A stretch of 64,000 nucleotides of DNA from Ferruginibacter sp. (GCA_016786725.1 JAEUVU010000001.1:62001-126000); one strand, 5' to 3'. Counted from the stretch's first letter, positions 36,374-45,630 are shown. The notes: a model not told the origin generated them from the sequence alone. Program-made: numbers and translations.

Positions 36374-38023
36374 ATGTCAAAAAACCTGGGAGAGTTATCC
36401 GGAAGAAAAGGGCTGAAGGCTAACCTTTTTGAAGCGCTCGGTATTGCCGCAGCAGGTACAGGTACACCATCTGTAGAAAAGATGGAAGCACTTGCCGGTG
36501 AATTTTTAATGGGGAAGGCAAATATTTTTGGAACAGCCAGTTTTTATGATTTTTTAAAAGAAGATAATAAAGGAAAAAAAGTATTTGTATGCAATGGCAG
36601 CGCCTGCATGACAGCCGGCACACAAGATTCATTGAGGGAAAAACTAAGCACACAATTTAATGCAGATGAGATAGGCGAAATGTGTTGCCTGGGCCGCTGC
36701 TACCAAAACAGCGCCTTTAATTATGCTGGAAAAAATTATTCCGGCTCCGCTGGAGATCAGATAGAAGAAATCAAAAATCAAAAATCAAAAGTCAGTGATG
36801 AATATCACGTTGCTTCATACGGTACGCCTGTTTTAACACAGGCTTTCACCCATGTAAATGAATATTACAAGATACTGGCTACCGCCCTTTCCCAAAGTCC
36901 TGAAGCATTGTTGGCAGAACTAAAAGAATCTGGTTTACGGGGCAGGGGAGGAGCAGGCTTCCCGATCGCTTTTAAATTAGATTCGTGCCGTAACTCGGCA
37001 GGCAGGCAAAAATTTATTGTGTGCAATGCCGATGAAGGCGACCCCGGCGCTTACAGCGACCGCTACCTGATGGAGCAGCAGCCACACAGTGTTTTACTGG
37101 GCATGATGATCGCCGGGTATATTGCTGGTGCAGATACAGGTGTATTGTACATCCGTGCAGAGTATCCTGAGTCGCAGGAAATAATCCAGGATGCCATCAA
37201 TCATTTGCTGGATGAAAATTTGCTTGGAGAAAATATTCTTGGGTCCGGTTTTAATTTCAATTTCAAACTCATCAGGGCAATGGGCGCCTACATATGTGGC
37301 GAAGAAACCGCCTTGCTTTCTTCCATCGAGGGCCAAAGGCCCGAAGTGAGGGTGAGGCCGCCTTATCCAACACAGCAGGGGCTTTTCAATAAACCAACTG
37401 TTGTTAATAATGTAGAAACACTGGCCTGTATTCCTTATATCATTAAGAATGGTGGCAAACAATTCGCATCCATCGGCATTGGAAAATCCACCGGTACAAA
37501 ATTAGTTTCGCTGGATGGTTTCTTTAACAGACCCGGTATCTACGAAGTGGATATGGGCACACCGCTTGCTGTTGTTATTGATGAGCTGGGCGGAGGCTTT
37601 AAACAAAATATCAAAGCCATGCACATTGGCGGCCCGCTTGGAGGTTTGGTGCCTGTTGAAAAAATAAAAGACCTTGCGGTTGACTTTGAAAGTTTTTCAA
37701 AAAATGGTTTCTTGCTTGGCCATGCATCTGTTGTTTGCATTCCACAAAATTTTCCGGTAATAAAATACCTGCAGCATTTATTTGAGTTTACTGCCCACGA
37801 AAGCTGCGGCAAATGTTTTCCCTGCCGCATAGGCAGCACACGTGGATATGAAATGATAAAGAAGGCACAGGAAACAGAATATAAAATTGACAGGAACTTA
37901 ATGAATGATTTAATTGAAACTTTAGAGATTGGGTCACTTTGTGCATTGGGCGGGGGATTACCCCTGCCTGTTAAAAATGCACTGCAATATTTTGAAGAAG
38001 AATTGTCACCATATTTTAAATAA
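36374..38023 (+). CDS. NAD-linked formate dehydrogenase diaphorase subunit, fused NuoE/NuoF type
   Basis: A 549-aa cytoplasmic subunit that passes electrons from formate to NAD+. The N-terminus (1 to about 130) is a NuoE-like thioredoxin-fold [2Fe-2S] domain with Cys73, Cys78, Cys104/105 and Cys109. The rest is NuoF-like: RGRGGAGFP and CNADEGDPGAYSDR for NADH/FMN binding, GAYICGEETALL, an SLBB-type stretch (KLVSLDGFFNRPGIYEVD), then the [4Fe-4S] motif ESCGKCFPCR (Cys478, Cys481, Cys484). It is 8 bp before the catalytic subunit gene. The arrangement matches soluble FdsB/FDH diaphorases rather than complex I, because no other nuo genes are present. Confidence 0.9.
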   Translation: MSKNLGELSGRKGLKANLFEALGIAAAGTGTPSVEKMEALAGEFLMGKANIFGTASFYDFLKEDNKGKKVFVCNGSACMTAGTQDSLREKLSTQFNADEIGEMCCLGRCYQNSAFNYAGKNYSGSAGDQIEEIKNQKSKVSDEYHVASYGTPVLTQAFTHVNEYYKILATALSQSPEALLAELKESGLRGRGGAGFPIAFKLDSCRNSAGRQKFIVCNADEGDPGAYSDRYLMEQQPHSVLLGMMIAGYIAGADTGVLYIRAEYPESQEIIQDAINHLLDENLLGENILGSGFNFNFKLIRAMGAYICGEETALLSSIEGQRPEVRVRPPYPTQQGLFNKPTVVNNVETLACIPYIIKNGGKQFASIGIGKSTGTKLVSLDGFFNRPGIYEVDMGTPLAVVIDELGGGFKQNIKAMHIGGPLGGLVPVEKIKDLAVDFESFSKNGFLLGHASVVCIPQNFPVIKYLQHLFEFTAHESCGKCFPCRIGSTRGYEMIKKAQETEYKIDRNLMNDLIETLEIGSLCALGGGLPLPVKNALQYFEEELSPYFK

Positions 38024-38031
38024 TCCTGATC

Positions 38032-40842
38032 ATGGGCATTGTATATAGAATAGAAGACAAATACAACCAGGCTGCAGCAGGCGCCACATTTACCTTCGGC
38101 TCCGGCAACGGAAAACCTGCTGCGGTTGCTTATATAGATAACGAACCTTTTGAGATCAAAGAAGGCGAAACCATACTTGCTTTCATCAGGAGAAATTTTG
38201 GCAAGGACTACGTACCAACATTATGCGATGCACCTAATCTTGATCCTTTTGGTTCATGCCGTGTTTGCAGTGTTGATGTGGCACTTACAGAGAATGGAGC
38301 TGCCAAAGCACAGGCAAGCTGCCATACACCGGTGATGCCCAATTCCTATATCTACCCACATTCTCAACGCATAGAAAAACTCCGCAAAAATATTGTTGAA
38401 CTGGTACTTACCGATCATCCGCTCGACTGCCTCACCTGCGAAGTAAACAACAACTGCGAACTGCAGTCTGTTGCAGCTAAAGTAGGCATTCGTGATGTAC
38501 GTTATCCCGAAGGAAAAAATCACCTGGATAAAGAAAAAGACCTAAGTCATCCATACATGACTTCCGATTTTTCAAAATGCATTAACTGCTACCGCTGTGT
38601 GCGTGCCTGCGATGAAGTGCAGGGCCAGTTTGTGTTAAGCATGGCAGGCCGTGGTTTTAACAGTCATATCATCAAGGGCAGCGATGTTAGTTTTAAAGAA
38701 AGCGATTGCGTAAGCTGCGGGGCCTGTGCACAGGCCTGTCCCACTTCAGCTATCAGTGATGTGTTTGAATCCAAGTCAATAGTGTTTGATAAAAAGGTAC
38801 GCACCGTTTGTACTTACTGCGGCGTTGGCTGCAACCTGGATGTTGCTGTGAACGCAGGCACTATTAAATCCATCCAGGCTCCTTACGATGCAGAAGCCAA
38901 CGGCGGCCACACCTGCCTGAAAGGCCGTTATGCTTTTTCATTTTACAATCATCCTGAAAGGCTGCGGACACCACTGATAAAAAAAGATGGTGTATTTGTG
39001 GAAGCTACCTGGGATGAAGCTTATGATTTTATTGCAAACAAACTTACACAGATAAAAAAAGATCATGGCCCTGATGCTATTGCAGGCATCTCTTCTGCAA
39101 GATGTACCAACGAAGAGAACTACATCATGCAGAAATTTATAAGGGCTGTAATTGGCACCAATAATATTGATAGCTGTGCCAGGGTTTGCCATTCTCCCAC
39201 AGCCATTGGTATGCAACGCACTTTTGGAACCGGCGCTGCCACCAATTCGGTTATTGATATGCAATACACCGATTGCATGATGGTGATCGGCGCCAACCCA
39301 ACCGATGCACACCCCGTAACCGGTGCCAAAATAAAGCAGCAGGCTATGAAGGGAAAGACATTGATCGTAATTGACCCAAGAAGAACAGAACTCGCCAACT
39401 ATGCAAACTATCATTTGCAATTACGTCCGGGTACCAATGTGGCGCTGCTGAATATGATGCTGCATTATATCATCAAAGAGAATTTAGAAGACAAGGATTT
39501 TATTGCTGCAAGAACAGAAGGCTATGAAGAGTTTAAACAAAGCATTTTAAACCTCAATATTGATGAATTAGAAAATATCACCGGTGTTGACCGCAACCTG
39601 GTTCGTGATGCAGCCATTGCTTATGCATCTGCACCCAATGCCATGTCATTTCATGGTCTGGGTGTAACAGAACATTCCCAGGGAACATATACCGTGATGC
39701 TGATAGCCGACCTAGCTATGATAACGGGTAATATTGGCCGCAGGGGAGTGGGCGTAAATCCTTTGCGTGGGCAGAATAATGTACAAGGAGCTGCCGACAT
39801 GGGCTGCCAGCCCTATCAGGGCGCTGGTTATCTTGATGTAACCAACCCGGAAATACACAAAATGTACGAGGAATTCTATCATGCTAAATTACCTCTGCAT
39901 GCAGGGTTAAAAATACCGCAGATGTACGATGCTGCCCTGAATGATAAAATGAAAGCCATTTGGGTAATTGGTGAAGATATGGCGCAGACGGACCCCAATA
40001 CCCATCATGTGGTGAAGGCGCTGGATAAACTGGAATTGTTTGTGGTACAGGAATTATTCATGACTGAAACAGCAAAACTGGCCACGGTTATTTTACCCGG
40101 TGCCTCTTTTTTAGAAAAAAGCGGAACCTTTACGAACGGCGAAAGAAGGATACAAAGAGTGAACAAAGTGGTGGAACCTGTTGAAGGTACCAAATGCGAC
40201 GGGCAGATTATTGTTGATATCATGAACCGTATGGGTTATGCCCAGGCTGATTATGAGCCGGAAACTATGCTGGAAGAAATTGCACAGGTAGTTCCCTTCT
40301 TTGCAGGTGTAAAATGGAATGAACTGGGAGATAACGGCAAGCAATGGCCGGTGAAAAAAGACGGAACAGATACAGAGATATTGCATACCGAAACATTTAC
40401 AAGGGGTAAGGGCAAGTTCATGTTTAATGCCTTTAAAGATTCAGAAGAAATTCTGCAGCATGGGAAAGAATATCCTTACATCATTACCACCAACCGTGAA
40501 CTGGAGCACTATAACTGCGGGGCCATGACGAGAAGAACGAGGAATGTTGATATACTAACTGAAGATGTATTGCTCATCTGCGAAGAAGATGCCCGCAGGC
40601 ATTTAATTAGCGATGGCGATATGGTTTGTGTGGAATCACCGAGAGGTAAAGTTGATATTAAGGCCAGGATCACAGACGAAGTAAAACCCGGCATACTCAG
40701 CAGTACCTTTCATTTCCCGGATATTATGCTCAACAATATCACCAGCAGCATCAGCGATAGTGAAGCCATGTGCCCTGAATATAAAGTGGTGGCCTGCAAT
40801 ATCCGGAAGAGTAAAGGAAAGTATAAGAACGCAGCTACCTAA
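38032..40842 (+). CDS. formate dehydrogenase catalytic (alpha) subunit, Mo/W-bis-MGD
   Basis: A 936-aa molybdopterin oxidoreductase that oxidises formate to CO2. Domains in order: NuoG-like [2Fe-2S] ferredoxin (GSCRVCSVD, Cys-rich to about 105), HxxxC-type [4Fe-4S] (DHPLDCLTCEVNNNCEL), two ferredoxin-type [4Fe-4S] clusters (CINCYRCVRAC, CVSCGACAQACP), the [4Fe-4S] of the FdhF core (C260-TY-C263-GVG-C267), then the catalytic core with Cys386-His387 (RVCHSP) as Mo/W ligand. The codon is TGC, so no selenocysteine is used. Followed convergently, with a 4-bp overlap, by the DUF7009-like gene. Confidence 0.93.
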   Translation: MGIVYRIEDKYNQAAAGATFTFGSGNGKPAAVAYIDNEPFEIKEGETILAFIRRNFGKDYVPTLCDAPNLDPFGSCRVCSVDVALTENGAAKAQASCHTPVMPNSYIYPHSQRIEKLRKNIVELVLTDHPLDCLTCEVNNNCELQSVAAKVGIRDVRYPEGKNHLDKEKDLSHPYMTSDFSKCINCYRCVRACDEVQGQFVLSMAGRGFNSHIIKGSDVSFKESDCVSCGACAQACPTSAISDVFESKSIVFDKKVRTVCTYCGVGCNLDVAVNAGTIKSIQAPYDAEANGGHTCLKGRYAFSFYNHPERLRTPLIKKDGVFVEATWDEAYDFIANKLTQIKKDHGPDAIAGISSARCTNEENYIMQKFIRAVIGTNNIDSCARVCHSPTAIGMQRTFGTGAATNSVIDMQYTDCMMVIGANPTDAHPVTGAKIKQQAMKGKTLIVIDPRRTELANYANYHLQLRPGTNVALLNMMLHYIIKENLEDKDFIAARTEGYEEFKQSILNLNIDELENITGVDRNLVRDAAIAYASAPNAMSFHGLGVTEHSQGTYTVMLIADLAMITGNIGRRGVGVNPLRGQNNVQGAADMGCQPYQGAGYLDVTNPEIHKMYEEFYHAKLPLHAGLKIPQMYDAALNDKMKAIWVIGEDMAQTDPNTHHVVKALDKLELFVVQELFMTETAKLATVILPGASFLEKSGTFTNGERRIQRVNKVVEPVEGTKCDGQIIVDIMNRMGYAQADYEPETMLEEIAQVVPFFAGVKWNELGDNGKQWPVKKDGTDTEILHTETFTRGKGKFMFNAFKDSEEILQHGKEYPYIITTNRELEHYNCGAMTRRTRNVDILTEDVLLICEEDARRHLISDGDMVCVESPRGKVDIKARITDEVKPGILSSTFHFPDIMLNNITSSISDSEAMCPEYKVVACNIRKSKGKYKNAAT

Positions 40843-41207
40843 CAGGCCTTATTGGGATTCTCATAATTATCGCTTTGGTCTTCATTGGTATGATCGAGGC
40901 ATACAAAGTCTTTTTCCAAAAGCAGGTAAAGTGTTTTGTTGTCTTCAACCGGTATATTGGCTTCAAAACTAATGATATCATTTACCGGCCAGTCTTTGGT
41001 GAAAGCTGACGGAACCAGCATCGTTATTTTATTTTCTTCCAGTACTGCTGATAATGTACTGCCCTCATCAATCCTTTGCAAAGCATACACAAACCTGTTG
41101 ATGCCAAAGCATGTTTCTTCTTCCAGATAGCCGGTTGTTGCAATGGTATTTACTTCCGTTTTGGTAAGCCTGATTCTTATTGAGTTTCCTTTAATGCGTA
41201 GTTTCAT
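40839..41207 (-). CDS. DUF7009-like protein in the formate dehydrogenase cluster
   Basis: A 122-aa cytoplasmic protein starting MKLRIKGNSIRIRLTKTEV, followed by FGINRFVYALQ, LVPSAF and a C-terminal LLEKDFVCLDHTNEDQSDNY, which are typical of DUF7009 proteins. There is no export signal and no metal motif other than a few Cys. The stop overlaps the formate dehydrogenase stop by 4 bp and it is followed in the same direction by fdhD and mobA. This gives it a plausible role in FDH or molybdenum-cofactor maturation (inference). Confidence 0.75.
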   Translation of the reverse strand: MKLRIKGNSIRIRLTKTEVNTIATTGYLEEETCFGINRFVYALQRIDEGSTLSAVLEENKITMLVPSAFTKDWPVNDIISFEANIPVEDNKTLYLLLEKDFVCLDHTNEDQSDNYENPNKAC

Positions 41208-41242
41208 TTCTGAATTTTTACTTTGCGTTCTTTGTGTAACAA

Positions 41243-41287
41243 CTTTGTGTTCTTTGTGGTTAAATTCTTACCACAGGGTTCACAAAG
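41243..41287. repeat. inverted CTTTGTGG-type repeat between the DUF7009-like and fdhD genes
   Basis: CTTTGTGTTCTTTGTGGTTA faces TACCACAGGGTTCACAAAG, with extra CTTTG copies at 41221-41234. It has the same dispersed repeat character as 5791-5874 and 4323-4395 and fills the 86-bp gap. Confidence 0.6.
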
Positions 41288-41293
41288 CGGTTA

Positions 41294-42124
41294 TTATAAA
41301 CTTATTCTTTCCTTTCCACTATATATATTAAACCGGTTGTTTTTTAAAAAACCAATTAAAGTGATGCTGTTATCCTTCGCCATTTCCACAGCCAGGCTTG
41401 ATGGTGCACCAACAGCAGCAATAAACCTGATGCCCGCCATCACTGCTTTTTGTACCAGTTCAAAACTGGCACGGCCGCTTAAAAATAATATTTGATTGTT
41501 AAGCGGCAGCTTATTATTCATCAATGCTTCTCCAATAAGTTTGTCTAATGCATTGTGCCTGCCCACATCTTCTCTGAGTAACCGGACCTTTCCGGCAACA
41601 TCAAATAAAGCGCTGGCATGAATGCCGCCGGTATCTTCAAATACCTTCTGTTCTGCTTTTATACTTTCAGGCAATTTGTAAAGGATAGCTGCGTCAACAA
41701 AAATATTGTCTTTACAATCAGTGAAAGATGAAACAGTATTGATCGCATCAATGCTCGCCTTGCCGCAAACACCACAACTGGAAGTGGTATAAAAATTCCT
41801 GGAACTGTTTTTTAATTCCGGTACAACATTTTCCTTCAAGGTAACCTGTATTATATTTTCATCAGCAGGCGGTCTTTTTATGGAGGCAATGTCACCAGCC
41901 TGTTTAATTATTCCTTCTGTAAATAAAAAACCCGCAGCCAGTTCTTCATCATTGCCCGGCGTACGCATGGTAACAGCAATATCCTTCAGCATCTGCCCGG
42001 TGGCAGTGCTGTACTGTAACTGTATCTGCAAAGGTCCTTCTGCAGCAACTTTATCGGTTGCTTCATTCATTTCCGTATTAATCACTTTATGAATAGTGAC
42101 CTGTTCCGTCCGCTTGTCGTTCAT
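41294..42124 (-). CDS. fdhD: formate dehydrogenase sulfurtransferase FdhD
   Basis: A 276-aa cytoplasmic protein that transfers sulfur from IscS-type desulfurase to the Mo/W cofactor of formate dehydrogenase. Landmarks: TMRTPGNDEELAAGFLFTEGII, the redox-active CGVCGK pair with the persulfide-carrying Cys, GGIHASALF, REDVGRHNALDKLIG and LSGRASFELVQKAVMAGI. All are at the usual positions for FdhD. It is 18 bp downstream of mobA, so the two form an operon that also includes the DUF7009-like gene. Confidence 0.95.
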   Translation of the reverse strand: MNDKRTEQVTIHKVINTEMNEATDKVAAEGPLQIQLQYSTATGQMLKDIAVTMRTPGNDEELAAGFLFTEGIIKQAGDIASIKRPPADENIIQVTLKENVVPELKNSSRNFYTTSSCGVCGKASIDAINTVSSFTDCKDNIFVDAAILYKLPESIKAEQKVFEDTGGIHASALFDVAGKVRLLREDVGRHNALDKLIGEALMNNKLPLNNQILFLSGRASFELVQKAVMAGIRFIAAVGAPSSLAVEMAKDNSITLIGFLKNNRFNIYSGKERISL

Positions 42125-42142
42125 CCAATAAAATTACTGAAA

Positions 42143-42739
42143 CTATCGGGCATTCAACTCATTAATGGTCTTGGTAAATGCCTCTATGGTGTCTACGCTT
42201 TTAATGCTGTTTGTATCTGCAGGAAAATATTTCAGGGCATCATACTTTCTCAGTAATTGCTGCAGCGATAGTTCCTTTGCTTCAAACATCAGCTTCAGTT
42301 CTTCATAGCAGGTAAAAGGGTACCAGGCAAGCATAGATTCATAAATAGCCGCTTCTTTGTTATAAAAAGATGCAGGGGCATTTTTGCACAATAAAGAAAA
42401 TTGCTGCAGCTCATCTGCTTTTAAAAAAGGGTAGTCGCAGCCAAGCAGCAGCAGGCTTTTGTTTGGATGAAGTTTCCACGCCGAAAGCAAAGCAGCCATT
42501 GGCCCGATATTACTGTATTCTTCAGCATCGGTTATAAAATTATACCCTGCCTCCATATTTTTTGCCTGTTGAGCACTGCAGCAAATAAAAACCTTTTCAC
42601 AAAAAGGCAGCAGCATATCGTACACCTGGTAGCGCTGCGGCTTATCAAAATACTGCAGCATGCTTTTATCGGTACCCATGCGGCGGCTTTTGCCACCGCA
42701 CATTACCAGGCCATAAGTTTCAGGCAAAGATGTTTTCAT
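42143..42739 (-). CDS. mobA: molybdenum cofactor guanylyltransferase
   Basis: A 198-aa nucleotidyltransferase that adds GMP to molybdopterin to make the MGD cofactor needed by the formate dehydrogenase nearby. The signature GLVMCGGKSRRMGTDK is at the N-terminus, and LLLGCDYPFLKADEL supplies the metal-binding Asp. Size is normal. It is first in the leftward operon with fdhD and the DUF7009-like gene. Confidence 0.92.
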   Translation of the reverse strand: MKTSLPETYGLVMCGGKSRRMGTDKSMLQYFDKPQRYQVYDMLLPFCEKVFICCSAQQAKNMEAGYNFITDAEEYSNIGPMAALLSAWKLHPNKSLLLLGCDYPFLKADELQQFSLLCKNAPASFYNKEAAIYESMLAWYPFTCYEELKLMFEAKELSLQQLLRKYDALKYFPADTNSIKSVDTIEAFTKTINELNAR

Positions 42740-42897
42740 AATTTTTATTTCAGGTAATACCGATTTCTAAATTACGTAATCTGCTTATATTGTTAAAAAG
42801 CCACTTAATGGCAAATAAAACTCTTACCACTCAACACATTCTGCAAACCACAAATCCGCAAGTTTCCCTAATTTCCGCCCCGAAACAAAATCTCTAT

Positions 42898-45453
42898 ATG
42901 AAAAAATATTTTTTCGCTATTGTGATAAGCGCCCTGGCTGGCTTTACCGCAACAGCCCAATCAGATAAAAAAGTATTAAGTACTGCTGATTACGACCAGG
43001 CCACCAAAGCCCTGGGTATGAACACCAGTAAACTTGTTTACCGCTATAATGTTAACCCCACGTGGCTGCCCGACGGCAGGTTCTGGTATTCGGTAAATGT
43101 AGAGGGTGGCAAAGAGTTTGTTTTAATAAACCCTGCTGATGGCAGCCGCAAAACAGGCGCCGATAAAAAATCAGTATTGCCTGATGATAAACCGGCACAG
43201 CGCCGTGGCGGCCCATTGGAAAGTGTATCGCCTGATGGAAAAAAAGCAGCTTTTATCAAAGACTGGAACCTGTGGGTGAAAGACCTTGATACCAAAAAAG
43301 AAACCCAGCTCACTTTTGATGGTGTAAAAGATTATGGCTATGCAACCGACAATGCCGGCTGGACACACAGCGACCGACCCATTATGCTCTGGAGCCCCGA
43401 CTCTAAGAAGATAGCTACTTTTCAGCAGGACCAGCGCCATGTAAGCGATATGTATCTTGTAAAAACAAAAGTAGGGGCGCCCGAACTGGAGCAATGGAAA
43501 TACCCGCTGCCCGAAGATAAAAAAGTAATACAGATTGAACGTGTGATCATTGATGTGGATAATGCAAAAGTTATCCGTTTAAAAATACCTTCTGACGACA
43601 GGAGGGGCAGCCTGAGCGATGACATCTCATCGGGCAGCCCTTTTGATGACAATGAATGGAATGCCGATGGCAGCCGGCTGATGTTTGTAAGCACCAGCCG
43701 TGATCATAAAATAGAAAAAGTACGCATTGCCGATGCTGCAACCGGTGATGTAAGGGAAGTGTTTGAAGAAAAAGTTGCAACACAATACGAAAGCGGGCAG
43801 GGCACCATCAACAACCGTTTTCTTGATAAAACCAATGAGATCATCTGGTACAGCGAGCGTGACGACTGGGGGCATTTATATTTATATGACGCAACCACAG
43901 GTAAATTAAAAAATCAAATCACCAAAGGGGCATGGGTGGTAACGCAGTTGCTGCAGATAGATGAAGCAAGCCGCACACTTTACTTTATGGCCAACGGCCG
44001 TGAGCCGGGCCGTGATCCTTATCTTGCCCATTTTTACAGCATTAAATTTGATGGCAGCGATCTTAAACTTTTAACTCCGGAAGAAGGCAATCACAATATC
44101 AACCTGTCGCCGGATGGTAAATATTTTACCGATAATTATTCTCAGCCGCATGTGCCCCCGGTTTCTGTACTGCGTAATATCAAAGGCAAACTCATAACCG
44201 AACTGGAGCGTACAGATATCAGCAAATTGCTTGCTACCGGCTGGAAACCTGTTGAGCCCATCAAAGTAAGATCTGCCGATAACAGGTGGGATCTTTATGG
44301 CCTCATGTTCAAGCCCAAAGATTTTAACCCTTCAAAAAAATATCCTGTTGTTAATTATGTTTATCCCGGTCCGCAGGGCGGGGGAGTAGGCACCCGCAAT
44401 TTTGCCTCTTCACGTGGCGATCACCAGGCGCTGGCTGATCTTGGTTTTATTGTGATCATCATTGATGGAAGCTGCAACCCGGACCGTTCCAAGTCATTTC
44501 ACGATGCCTGTTACGGACAGATGGGCGATAATACCCTCAACGACCAGATTGCCGGTATTAAAGAACTGGCTGCAAAGCATTCTTATATTGACCTTGATAA
44601 AGTGGGCATCTGGGGACATTCAGGCGGCGGCTTTGCTACTGCCGATGCTATGTTCAGCTTTCCTGAATTTTATAAAGTGGGCATCTCTGAAAGCGGCAAC
44701 CACGATAACCGTAATTATGAAGACGACTGGGGCGAACGATACATTGGCCTGGAAACAAAAGGCCCTGACGGCACCACCAATTATGCCAAACAGGCCAACC
44801 AGATAAATGCAGGCAACCTGAGAGGCAAACTGATGCTTGCACATGGCGGTATGGATGATAATGTGCCTCCCTACAATACCTATCTGGTGGTAGATGCGTT
44901 ACAGAAAGCCAACAAAGATTTTGACCTGGTAATATTCCCCAATGCACGCCATGGTTATGGCGCCGATAACCTGTACATGACCCGCCGCCGCTGGGATTAT
45001 TTTGGCAAAAACCTGATGGGTGCCGAAGTGCCAAAAGAATATAAGATAGTAAACACAGCCAATGCCCCGGCTCCAACGGCAAAAAAAGAGGAGCCGACAG
45101 TACCGGCCCGTAAAACCAATGTGTTTGGCCGCCTTGAAGTGAGTGACAGGAATGTTGCCCTTGATATTTTTGATAACGGCACTATTGATGGCGACAGCAT
45201 CAGTGTTTATTACAACAATAAATTACTGGTGGCTAACCGGGGCCTTACCGATAAAGCCATTACGGTACAACTCATACTTGATGATAAAGCAGTACAACAT
45301 GAGATCGTTCTTTTTGCACATAACCTGGGCAGCATACCACCCAATACAGCAACGGTTGTTGTTAAATCAGGCGGTAAGCGTTACGAGTTACGCAGCAGCG
45401 CCAGCCTTACAGAGAATGCGGTACTGATGCTGGACTATAAGCCGAAGCAGTAA
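42898..45453 (+). CDS. S9 family (dipeptidyl peptidase IV-like) serine peptidase
   Basis: An 851-aa exported peptidase; the ATG at 42898 gives the signal peptide (MKKYFFAIVISALAGFTATAQ). The N-terminal part is a DPP-IV-type beta-propeller (WTHSDRPIMLWSPDSKKIATF, DEWNADGSRLMF-type blades). The catalytic domain has GIWGHSGGGFAT with Ser575, MLAHGGMDDNVP (Asp) and NARHGYG (His). S9B enzymes have GWSYGG; the GHSGGG variant is less common but keeps GxSxGG. After the hydrolase domain is an extra C-terminal segment of about 130 residues (NVFGRLEVSDRNVALDIFDNG). Removes N-terminal dipeptides, probably for peptide use in the periplasm. Confidence 0.9.
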   Translation: MKKYFFAIVISALAGFTATAQSDKKVLSTADYDQATKALGMNTSKLVYRYNVNPTWLPDGRFWYSVNVEGGKEFVLINPADGSRKTGADKKSVLPDDKPAQRRGGPLESVSPDGKKAAFIKDWNLWVKDLDTKKETQLTFDGVKDYGYATDNAGWTHSDRPIMLWSPDSKKIATFQQDQRHVSDMYLVKTKVGAPELEQWKYPLPEDKKVIQIERVIIDVDNAKVIRLKIPSDDRRGSLSDDISSGSPFDDNEWNADGSRLMFVSTSRDHKIEKVRIADAATGDVREVFEEKVATQYESGQGTINNRFLDKTNEIIWYSERDDWGHLYLYDATTGKLKNQITKGAWVVTQLLQIDEASRTLYFMANGREPGRDPYLAHFYSIKFDGSDLKLLTPEEGNHNINLSPDGKYFTDNYSQPHVPPVSVLRNIKGKLITELERTDISKLLATGWKPVEPIKVRSADNRWDLYGLMFKPKDFNPSKKYPVVNYVYPGPQGGGVGTRNFASSRGDHQALADLGFIVIIIDGSCNPDRSKSFHDACYGQMGDNTLNDQIAGIKELAAKHSYIDLDKVGIWGHSGGGFATADAMFSFPEFYKVGISESGNHDNRNYEDDWGERYIGLETKGPDGTTNYAKQANQINAGNLRGKLMLAHGGMDDNVPPYNTYLVVDALQKANKDFDLVIFPNARHGYGADNLYMTRRRWDYFGKNLMGAEVPKEYKIVNTANAPAPTAKKEEPTVPARKTNVFGRLEVSDRNVALDIFDNGTIDGDSISVYYNNKLLVANRGLTDKAITVQLILDDKAVQHEIVLFAHNLGSIPPNTATVVVKSGGKRYELRSSASLTENAVLMLDYKPKQ

Positions 45454-45456
45454 GCT

Positions 45457-45487
45457 TTCTGTCATGCTGAGGAACGAAGCATCTCAC
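45457..45487 (+). repeat. dispersed TTTCTGTCAT-type repeat after the S9 peptidase stop
   Basis: TTTCTGTCATGCTGAGGAAC followed by GAAGCATCTCAC begins 4 bp past the stop, in the same position as the copy after ftcD at 7555. Confidence 0.5.
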
Positions 45488-45507
45488 ACTTAACACAATT
45501 AATGACC

Positions 45508-45539
45508 AAAGCCGGTAAATTTTATTGCCGGCTTTTTTT
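45508..45539 (+). terminator. intrinsic terminator after the S9 peptidase
   Basis: AAAGCCGG (45508-45515) pairs with CCGGCTTT (45528-45535), followed by a T run to 45539. Confidence 0.75.
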
Positions 45540-45602
45540 GTTTACAAAGTATTATTTTTATAGTTGGGTAAATACTGTTTATCTGTAAAACAAAGTGATT
45601 GC

Positions 45603-45630
45603 ATATTTAAACAATGAGCACATGGCGATC
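45603..45630 (+). pseudogene. truncated copy of the start of the 48149 gene, cut by repeat copy B
   Basis: ATATTTAAACAATGAG-C-ACATGGCGA (45603-45628) matches the start of the 48149 gene (48138-48163) at 25 of 26 positions, including the ATG and the codons for M-S-T-W-R. Two bases later the copy runs into the 21-bp end of the repeat unit. Read through, it stops after 18 codons. It looks like a leftover of the gene's 5' end. Confidence 0.65.

Noticed and set aside
39181..39192. Selenocysteine at the formate dehydrogenase active site
   Set aside because: The codon is TGC; no in-frame TGA occurs in the gene.
38032..40842. NuoG of complex I
   Set aside because: The catalytic core has the FdhF-type Cys-His Mo ligand (RVCHSP) and the neighbours are fdhD and mobA; no other nuo genes are present.
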